Shown here one piece after another: positions 56,681 to 64,000 of a stretch of 64,000 nt of DNA. The number at the start of each line of letters is the position of its first letter. Positions within the stretch are counted from its first letter, which is position 1. The translations under genes were made by a program, and so were the position numbers. The DNA is from Acidimicrobiia bacterium (lineage in GTDB: Bacteria > Actinomycetota > Acidimicrobiia > IMCC26256 > JAOSJM01): the NCBI GenBank assembly GCA_027494165.1, contig JAOSJM010000007.1, positions 62,001 to 126,000 on the forward strand, read 5' to 3'. A model generated the notes under the pieces. The model was given only the letters and a program-made list of their open reading frames with translations. It was not told the DNA's origin and made no database searches.

Positions 56681-57452
56681 TCAGGCCGTCAGCATGCCCC
56701 CGTCGACGGCCAGCGCGTGCCCGGTGGTGAAGGACGACGCGTCGGAGCACAGCCACAGCGCCGCCTCCGCGACCTCGTCGGGACGACCGATGCGCCGGAG
56801 GATGCTGAGCCTCCGGGACGTGGCCTCCACGTCGACGCCGCGGCGGGCCATGGCGCTGCGCAGCATGGGGGTGTCGATGGCACCCGGGCAGATCGCGTTG
56901 ATCCGGATGCCCTCGCGCGCGTAGTCGAGGGCGGCGCTGCGGGTGAGCCCGAGGACGGCGTGCTTGCTGGCCGTGTACGCGGGCTGGCCGGGTTGGGGCT
57001 TCACCGCGTTCGTCGACGCGATGTTCACGATCGAGCCGCCCCCGCCCACCGGCGAGCATCGCCCGGATCTCGTGCTTCATGCACAGGAAGACCGACCGGG
57101 CGTTCACCGCCATCATCCGGTCGAAGTCGGCGTCCTCGCAGTCGGCCAGCGGGGCCTGCTCGAACTCGACGGCCGCGGCGTTCACGGCGCAGTCGAGCCC
57201 GCCGAATCGCTCGACGGCCGTCGCGACCAGGCCGGCGACGTCGGCGGCGTCGGCCACGTCGACCCGGCGGAACACCGCCTCGCCACCGCCGGCCCGCACG
57301 TCGTCGACGACCGCCTCCCCGGCCTCCACGGCGAGGTCGCCGGCCACGACCCTGGCCCCCGCGGCAGCCAGGCGAGCGGTGATCGCCGAACCCATGCCAC
57401 CGGCCGCGCCCGTCACGACCGCGACCCTGCCGTCGAGACCGAGCGCGCTCAC
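56681..57452 (-). CDS. Short-chain dehydrogenase/reductase (one-base indel)
   Basis: About 257 residues. The NAD(P) motif VVTGAAGGMGSAI is near the N-terminus, the Ser of SIVNIAS and YTASKHAVLGLTRS give the catalytic Ser-Tyr-Lys, and PGAIDTPM is the usual C-terminal loop. The frame breaks near 57041-57055, where one base too many separates IRAMLA from GGGGSIVNIAS. The GTG at 57452 has GGGAGGA upstream. The length is normal for a classical SDR. The substrate is unknown. It is divergent from the 57572 gene. Confidence 0.88.
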
Positions 57453-57571
57453 CCGGTCGATCCTCCCGACGATCCTTCGTTCACCGCCGCTCCTCTCCGG
57501 GATCGGCCGATCGTATCCAACCCTGCCGTAACCTCTCGCGGGTCGTGGCCCGGACGCGAGAGGAGCCGCCG

Positions 57572-59552
57572 GTGGCACCGGGGGCGGGTGACGCGCAGCG
57601 GATCGAGCAGATCCTCGGACGCTGGGACCAGCTCACGAGCATCCTCGAGACGAAGGGGGTCGACCCGGCGCGCGCCGCGGCGGCGCTCGACGAGCTCGAA
57701 CGCCTGCGCGACGACCTGCGCGGGATCGGGAGGGCCACCGCGGCCGACGACCCCGCGGGCGCCAACGAGATCGGGCGCTGGATCGACGCCATGGGCCAGC
57801 AGGTCGCCGAGCTCCGCCCGCGGTTCCCGAAGGCCGCGCCGTCCCCGATCGGGCCGTCGACCGCCGACGGACCCCCGTCGCCCGACCCGATCGCCGCGGG
57901 GCCGCTCGTGGTCGGTCCGTTCCCCGCCCCGGAGGGTGCCGGCGGCGAGCTGGGCCGGCTCTCCGAGGAGTACCAGGCCGCCCAGGAGGAGCTGGCCCGC
58001 ATGGCGCTCACCGACGACGGGCGGGGGCGACGACCCGTTCGCCCGCGCCGTCGAGTGGGACGGCCGGTTCCACGCCGTCCAGCAGCGGCTGGCCGAGCTC
58101 GAGCGGTCGATCGCCTCGGCCGCGGCCGGGGCGGCCACGGCCGAGGAGCAGGCCGCGCTCGACGAGGCTGCCCGCGTGCTGGCCGAGATCCGCGAAGCGA
58201 GGGTGGCCGACGCGACGCTGCGCGAGGAGGTCGCGAAGGCCGAGGCGCTCTTCGAGGACTACGCGCAGGTGTGCCGGTCCATCGACAAGAACGGCGGGAG
58301 CCCCGCCGGCCCCTACGGCCTGATGTACGCCGGCCGCTACTCGGCCTTCCTCGCCCTCCAGCGCGCCCAGGACGAGCTGACGGCGCTGGAGTGGGACGTG
58401 CACCGCCTGCTCGCCCGCCACCTGGAGCTCGTCACGCAGGCCACCGAGGCCCGGCTGCGGCGAGGACTGGCCCGGCTGCGCGAGGAGCACGGGCTCGAGC
58501 TGCGACTGCACGACCCCCGACTCGACGAGGAGGCCCTCCGTGGGCTCCTCGGTGACGAGGGCTACGAGCGCCACCTCGAGCGGAGCCGGCGGCGGGCGGC
58601 GGGGGCCCACCGTTGGCGGACCGAGCAGGGCGTCGACCTGGGAGGCGAGGAACGGGAGCGGGACCGCCGGGTCGGGGCAGCACCGGGTCGTGCGGGACGG
58701 GGCCGGCGCGCGACCGTGGGCGCGGTCGCCGCGGTCGTGGTCCTGGGCCTCGTGGCGGGTGGGGTCGTCCTCCTGGGCGGCGGCGACGGTGACGACGAGG
58801 TCGCCGGACCGGTCCCGACGACCCGGGCGGCCGGGACGGCCGGCGGGCCAGAGCCCTCCGGAGCGGGCGCCGCCCCCCACGACCGCGGCCACCGCTCCCC
58901 CGTTCGCCCCGAGCGACCTGGCCGTCTCGGGCCTCGTGCTCGACTCCGCGCAGCGCTGGCAGGGCCGCCAGAGGCTCTCCGCCTCCGAGCCCGTCGCCCC
59001 CCTGCCCGTCGTGGCCCTGTGGCCCGCGGGGGCCTCGGGCGGAGACCTCCCGATGCTGCTCATGTTCCAGGGGCTGCCGCCCGACGCGGTGGGCGAGGCC
59101 TGGGCCCACAGGGGGCCGACCAGCTCGGCTTCGCCTTCCGGACCGGCGCCGAGTACTTCACGTGGTCGGTCGACACCTTCGTGGCCCCCTCGGACGCCTG
59201 CGCCGCCGACGGCGTGACGGTCGCGGGCGGCCGGTTCCCCGGCGCGCCGCCGACCCTCACGGACTGGGGGGTCAGCGCCTACTGGCCCGCCGAGGGCGAC
59301 CCGGCCGGGCCGTTCCTCGCGGCCTCGACGGTCGTGACCGCCGAGCCGCGGACGATCTCCCTCGTCGCGGGCGTCGAGCCCGAGGGAGCGGTGGCCTCGC
59401 ACACGTCGGTGATCGGCGCCGTGCTGGGAACCGCCGACGGCGCCCCGCTCGCCCGCTGCCTGGACCGGCTCTCCCGCGGCGACGGCGGGTCGCCACCGCC
59501 GATCGTCGAGATCGCCCCGGGACTGGTGGACGGCGGAGGGCCCGACGCGTAG
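57572..59552 (+). CDS. Membrane protein with cytoplasmic coiled coil and exported C-terminal domain (three indels)
   Basis: About 660 residues. The first 385 are helical and coiled coil (EQILGRWDQLTSILETKG, LSEEYQAAQEELARM, then a long GLARLREEHGLELRLHD region). One TM helix follows (VGAVAAVVVLGLVAGGVVLL), then a Pro/Thr linker and an exported domain (SDLAVSGLVLDSAQRWQG, LLMFQGLPPDAVGEAW, FRTGAEYFTWSVDTFVAP). Breaks lie near 58018-58021 (one extra), C6 58873-58878 (one extra) and G5 59111-59115 (one short). The GTG 57572 has AGAGGAG upstream; GTG 57545 is the alternative. Not recognised; similar in plan to the bitopic gene at 31.6 kb. Confidence 0.75.
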
Positions 59553-59564
59553 CTCCGGGCTCGC

Positions 59565-62154
59565 TCAGTGCGAGTCGAAGTAGCGCTCGAAGGCCTCCGA
59601 GAGGGGGACGTGCTCGTTGCCGGGCCGTCGGTAGAACTCCGAGAGCCACCCGCCGACGTCGTTGCCGATCCGCTGCTCGGGGGAGCGTACTCCGAGGCCC
59701 ACCGCAGCTCGCCGTGCTGCCAGCTCGACTCGGGGGCGTGCATGACCTCCTGCCACGAGTCGCCCCCATGGGTCTGGGTCCAGCGCATGAAGTCGGCCCA
59801 GGCACCGGGGTCACGGTTGAGGTCGCTGCGCAGGCCCGCGTAGGCGTGGTCGATGTCGATGCGTCGGCCGTCGGGGCCGATCACGAACTTCGGGGCCGTG
59901 TTGGTGACGGCGCCGCCGGTCTGGGCGTTCCGGCCGGGCGTGGCGTGGAGGCGCTGCGCGATCTGCTCGTAGCCGTCGGTGTCGGGCCCCGTCTCGAAAC
60001 GCGGCCAGGGATGACCGGTGATCGACCCGTCGAAGCCGGGCATGGTCGCGCCCAGGTCGGCGCCGTACTCGTCGGCGTGCAGCGCCGCCACGACCTGCTT
60101 CCACGTCGCTCCCGGGAACTGCTCCTCGATGCGCCGCACGTACTCGACGAACTCGCTGGAGTCGACCGTGGGGTTGGGGTTGCCCGGCGCGTCGAGCTGC
60201 TCCTGGGCCTCGCGCCAGAGATCGGCCCGGGAGCGGGGATCGAGCGAGGGCGCAGGCGGCGCCGTGGTGGGCGGCGGCGGTGCGGGCGGCGGCTGGGCGG
60301 GCGGCGACGACGGCGAGGGCGCGGACGGCTGGGGTGGACCGGCGGGCCCGGGCGCGCCCCGGGGGCGCCGAGGTGCCGGGCGCGGTCGGCGCGCCTGGTC
60401 CCCGCCGAGGGGGAGCCCCTCGAGACCGTCCATGACGGCGTCCTCGATCCTCTCGGGCGGGATCACGTCGGGAGGTGGCGCCGCCACGGGACCGGGCGGG
60501 GCCGGAGGCGGCCCCGCCGGCGGGGGCGATGGCGGGGGGCGGCGCGGGGTCGTAGGCGTCGACCTCGACCGAGACGGCCACCTCGCCGCCGGGCCCCCGG
60601 ACCACGCTCCCCACGGAGCGGACCGTCCCGGTCGAACCGAGGCGGTCGGCGGTGAACGGCGGTTGCCCTTCGACCGAGACGTTGACCCCCCACTGCTGGT
60701 CCGGCGGGATCGGCACGGTCGCCCCCGGTCCCCGGGCGATGGCCGCCTCGGCATCGCGGCCCGTGAGGACGACCGTGGTCCGGCGAACCGGTGGAACGGG
60801 AGGCGGTACCGACGTGCCTCGGCCGGGAGCAGCGCCCGGCGGGGCCGGCGGCGGTCCGGGACCTCCACCTCCGGGACCGTCGAACAGGCCCGGGGGACCA
60901 GCCCGCCAGAGAGCCAGGCGTTGAACTCCCACAGGTCGATGAGACCCATCAGGAGCGCCGCGACCATGACGGCGATGGCGGCGGCCGCCGCCTCCTCCGG
61001 CGTGACCTTGCCGTCGCCGATGAGGCCATCGTCACCGGCCAGCCGGGGGCTCGTGGGCGACAGGGCCGTTCCCGCGCCGAGACCGGCGTCCTCCGACCCC
61101 GCCGGGGCGGCCGTCGTCGGGACGGCCGTCGTCGCCGGGGCGGCCGTGGTGGTCGGGGCGGCCGTCGTCGCCGGGGCGGCCGTGGTGGTCGGGGCGGCCG
61201 TCCCGGCGATCCCACCGGTCACCCCGGCGAGCTCCCGGGCGACGGCGACGGTATCGACGGCCGTCGTGCTCCCCCGCACCAGGATGACGAACGGGCCGAC
61301 CCTGCCCACCGTCCAGCGGTGCCCGTCGCCGGTCTCGAAGTGCACGGCCTCGTCGGCGAAGTCGAGGGAGCTCGGGGTACCCATGTCCCCCTGCTGACCT
61401 CGACCTGCCGGTCGTACACGCCCTGGGCGACGCCCGAGGTCTCCCACAGCTCGAGGTAGGCGTTGAGCAGGTCGTCGGGACTGAACGACACCGTGTACTC
61501 GCAGGAGGCGACGAGGTCTCCCCCGCCGCTCGCGGCCGGCGAGTAGAAGCCCTCGCCGTAGCCGTTGGTGTAGGCAGGGATGAGGTCGCACACCTCGGCG
61601 TCGCTCATCACGACGTCGGTCGCCGAGGCCGCCGGAGCCAGGAACGAACCGACGCCGAGCACGAGCACGGCGGCGGCAGCCGCACCGGTGAGAGCTCGGC
61701 GCGCTCGGGCGATCATCGGGCGCCGGGCGGTGAGTAGCCCGGCGCTGAGCCCCGCGGAGAACCAGGCCACCGTCTGACCCACCGTGATCAGCCCACTGCG
61801 GGAGGCGATACCGGCTCCCTGGACGCCAACCATCGCCAGACCCCACAGGAGAACCCCCAGGGTCGTGCGCTGCGCGAGGACCCGCCCCTCGAGGGCCCGG
61901 ACCTTCAGGGCGCGCCTGGAGGATCCCCAGCACTCCGCCCACGAGCACGCCCCCGCGGCCAGCGCCGGTGGTGTGGACACGCCCGTGATCGCCGCCGCCG
62001 CGACCAGCGCCCCGACCGAGAGGGCGAAGCGGAGCCCGTCGAGGGCCGGGCGCACGGGAAGCGGCCGGCGGCCCTTCGACAGGCTGAACGCCAACGCCCC
62101 GACCGTGACGATCGTGGCGGCGACGCCGATCCCTCGTGTCAGGCCCGGGCTCAC
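59565..62154 (-). CDS. Multi-TM protein with Thr/Ala stalk and unknown C-terminal domain (four indels)
   Basis: About 863 residues. Five TM helices fill the first 180 residues (for example TTLGVLLWGLAMVGVQGAGIA). A soluble domain (SDAEVCDLIPAYTNGYGEGFYSP, VGRVGPFVILVRGSTTAVD), a Thr/Ala/Pro stalk with a 12-residue repeat, a sixth TM helix (AIAVMVAALLMGLIDLWEF), a Pro-rich region and a C-terminal domain of about 190 residues follow. That last domain carries ATWKQVVAALHADEYG, KFVIGPDGRRIDIDHAYAG and FERYFDSH. Breaks: C5 61387-61391, G5 60892-60896 and G5 59679-59683 (each short), G4 60498-60501 (long). I do not recognise the C-terminal domain. The upstream TAGCCT may be a leaderless -10. Confidence 0.72.
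61128..61199 (-). repeat. Two identical 36-bp units encoding the Thr/Ala stalk repeat
   Basis: Two perfect 36-base copies in tandem inside the multi-TM gene encode AAPTTTAAPATT-type residues. Perfect identity suggests recent slippage, so stalk length may vary between strains. Confidence 0.85.
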
Positions 62155-62250
62155 ACGACCAGGCTAGGGAAGGCCTGCCGACACCACCAGTTCCTCGCGT
62201 GAGAAGCGGGACGACTGACAGGAGCGCGGCCCGTGAGGCAGGCTGTGGCC

Positions 62251-63577
62251 ATGGACGATGCCGGAGGTCGCCCATCCCCGCCCCCGGGACCCCCACCGCC
62301 ACGGGCGGGGGGCCACCCGTTCGACCGCCGGGCGCTCCCCGGTCGGCACGGCCCCGCGGGGCGGGGTGGCCAGGTTGCTCCCGGTGGCCGCCGTCGTGGC
62401 CCTCGCCGTGGTGGCCGGCGGGGTCAGCGTCGTGACCGCCCGTGAGGACGACTGCACACCGGCCGACCCGCCCGTCGCGGCACCGGATGTGTGGGACGTG
62501 GTCACGCAGGGGGGAGACGGCGCCGACGGGACCCGCCGGCTCGACGTCGTCGCGCCGGCCCACACCTCGCTGGTGGAGCTCTGGTGCGCCGACGACGTCG
62601 GGGGAGGGCGGCTTCGCCACGGCTGACGGGCTCGTCTGGGTCGCCCCCGGTTCCGCGAGGAGTTGCGCGCGATCGACGCCAGGACGGGTCGCGACGTCTG
62701 GACCGTCGACCTCGAGGAGATCGGGGGCTGGAGCGTCGTCGCGGGCCCGGTGCTCGCCGGCGACCTCGTCGTGGTGGCCCTCGACAGCGGCCACCTCCTC
62801 GCGGTCGAGCAGGCGACCGGCCTCGATCGGTGGTCCTGGAGCTCGCAGACCTACTCGATCTCCGACATCGTGGCCGTCGACGACCGCGTCTATGTCACGA
62901 CCCGGACCGGCGACGGCGTCGCCGTCGTCGCCCTCGACGGGAGTGGGGGAACCCAGCGGTGGCGCACCGACCTCGGTGACGTCGACGGGGCCTTCTCGGC
63001 GCAGGTGTCGGCCACCCCCTCCGCGGTGCTCGTGGGCGTCGAGGGAACCGACCGCGCCGTGATGTTCGGGGTCGCGACCGACGGGCGGCTGGGTTGGGAG
63101 CTCGACCTGGGCGACACCCATCTGACGGGGCGTCCTGCGATCGACGGCGCCACCGCGGTCCTCGCCACCCAGGACGACGACGCGGTGGTGAGCATCATCG
63201 GCCTCCCGGTGGCCACGGGTGAGGAGACGTGGCGGTGGACTCGACGCCCCGAGACCGGAACCACGTACCAGACCCCGGTCCGAGCCCTCGCCGTCTCCGG
63301 AGAGTGGGTCTATGCCGCCGGGCCGGAGCTCCTCCTCCTCGACCGCGCCACCGGTGAGGTCTCCGGGACGCTCCCGGGCTACTCGGCCGTCCCCTTCGTG
63401 GTGGGCGACGAGCTCGTCGGCTGCCCGGTCCGTGCCGCGCTCGGCCGGACCGCCGACACGCGCACGGTCCACATGTCCGACGAGGACGGCGACGCAGTGT
63501 CCTGCTACGACCTGGTGACCGTCGCCAACGGCGCCTACTACGCGGTCGACGACGGGGACCTGCGCGCCCTCGGCTGA
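62251..63577 (+). CDS. Membrane-anchored PQQ-like beta-propeller protein (three indels near the 5' end)
   Basis: About 441 residues. A short Pro-rich cytoplasmic N-terminus is followed by a TM anchor (VAAVVALAVVAGGVSVV) and a propeller with PQQ-like strands, for example AIDARTGRDVWTVDL, LAVEQATGLDRWSW, VALDGSGGTQRWRTDLG and LDRATGEVSGTLPG. Breaks lie near 62365 (one extra), G5 near 62595 (one extra) and near 62655 (one short), all before residue 145. The ATG at 62251 is in frame. It lacks obvious PQQ-binding residues, so a ligand-binding or assembly role like BamB is more likely. It is divergent from the multi-TM gene, 96 bases away. Confidence 0.82.
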
Positions 63578-63617
63578 ACCCGAGCCACGCCGGTGTGGGC
63601 CCCGCCGGTCCCTGCGT

Positions 63618-64000
63618 TCAGCCCTCGCTCACGCGGCGGTGCATCCGCTCCGTGACCTCGAGGTACTCCTCCACCAGGTCGTAGATCACCTGCTTGGCCG
63701 TGCGGACCTTGTCCATCCGGCTCACGATCTGGCCCACCGGCATCCCGACCAGATCGGTGTTGCCGACCCGGGCGGCCCGGCGCATGGCGTGCGAGTGGAG
63801 GATGAACTGGAGGGGCATCGGCAGCGTTCCGGGCGACTCGGGCGCCTCCCACGCCTCGGTCCAGTCCGTCCGGAGCTGGCGCGCCGGCTTCCCGGTCATG
63901 GCCCGCGATCGCACCGTGTCGCTCGACCGCGCGGCGAGGAGCTTCTCCATCGCCACGGGCGTCATGTCGGACTCGGCCACGGTCAGCCAGATCGAGCCGG
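63618..64000 (-). CDS. Nitronate monooxygenase, C-terminal part (truncated by window edge)
   Basis: The visible 127 residues match the C-terminus of a bacterial nitronate monooxygenase (2-nitropropane dioxygenase), an FMN enzyme. The sequence SIWLTVAESDMTPVAMEKLLAARSSDTVRSRAMTGKPARQL, ending in a helix with VEEYLEVTERMHRRVSEG, is typical. The frame stays open to base 64000, so the gene continues outside the window. It converges on the propeller gene. Confidence 0.85.
   Translation of the reverse strand, partial: GSIWLTVAESDMTPVAMEKLLAARSSDTVRSRAMTGKPARQLRTDWTEAWEAPESPGTLPMPLQFILHSHAMRRAARVGNTDLVGMPVGQIVSRMDKVRTAKQVIYDLVEEYLEVTERMHRRVSEG

Overview
ORGANISM. The window is about 70 percent or more GC, rich in GTG starts and almost free of TTA codons. 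It carries an actinobacterial gene set: a SARP/BTAD regulator, a DUF222/13E12-type HNH endonuclease behind a CGAAC-N4-GTTCG SOS box, WS/DGAT, myo-inositol-phosphate synthase, DUF4436- and DUF2269-like membrane proteins, Usp and TerC. A high-GC actinobacterium, perhaps of the Acidimicrobiia, is my inference; no rRNA or tRNA is present to confirm it. I see no prophage, IS element, integrase or CRISPR array.

SEQUENCE QUALITY. At least 30 apparent one-base indels split otherwise good genes, most of them in runs of 4 to 8 G or C. Restoring one base at each site rejoins reading frames that continue into recognisable protein. I therefore annotate these as single CDSs with a probable sequencing or assembly error and give the site in each entry. 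Only the GreA-like gene at 54.3-54.8 kb is damaged enough to be called a pseudogene.

LAYOUT. 0-7.7 kb: a GNAT cut by the window edge, an MFS exporter and divergent TetR gene around two matching palindromic operators, a bicovalent FAD oxidoreductase, an SRPBCC protein, an acyl-CoA synthetase and a DUF4436-like protein. 7.7-12.2 kb: a minus-strand run of DUF2269, hemerythrin, PlsC-like acyltransferase and a long coiled-coil protein. 12.3-22.1 kb: a large SARP regulator, divergent to a storage-lipid run of WS/DGAT, acyl-CoA synthetase, a miniature PhaE-like protein, PhaC, GNAT and alpha/beta hydrolase. 22-24 kb: a DrrAB-type ABC exporter. 23.9-29.5 kb: three exported proteins (beta-propeller, Ig-like protein with a Thr/Pro stalk, and a very large LysM protein). 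29.6-31.5 kb: TerC behind a candidate manganese riboswitch, with Usp coupled to it. 31.6-34.6 kb: a bitopic coiled-coil membrane protein coupled to a YbjN/SH3-like protein, then RidA.

34.6-41.7 kb: an MBL-fold enzyme divergent from an XRE-cupin regulator, a large HEAT-like protein, and a DNA-related minus-strand group (NYN protein, unknown winged-helix-like protein, SOS-controlled HNH nuclease). 41.9-46.3 kb: amidohydrolase, small membrane proteins, a flavodoxin-fold reductase and an LpqC-like lipoprotein esterase. 46.5-54.3 kb: a lone type II DMSO-reductase-like molybdoenzyme, a His-rich membrane protein, a coupled pair (phosphotransferase and DUF7064-like protein), and inositol-1-phosphate synthase with a palindrome in its leader. 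54.3-64 kb: the GreA-like pseudogene, a lipoprotein, an SDR, three large membrane or exported proteins of unknown role, and the C-terminal part of a nitronate monooxygenase.

HOW IT FITS. The clearest functional theme is neutral-lipid and PHA storage at 16-22 kb, with related acyl-activation and acyl-transfer genes on either side. The clearest regulatory elements are the paired TetR operators, the LexA-occluded promoter, the MBL/XRE divergent promoters and the TerC leader. The best candidates for undescribed biology are the LysM/Ig/propeller surface set, the bitopic/YbjN pair, the miniature PhaE-like subunit and the 62 kb multi-TM protein.
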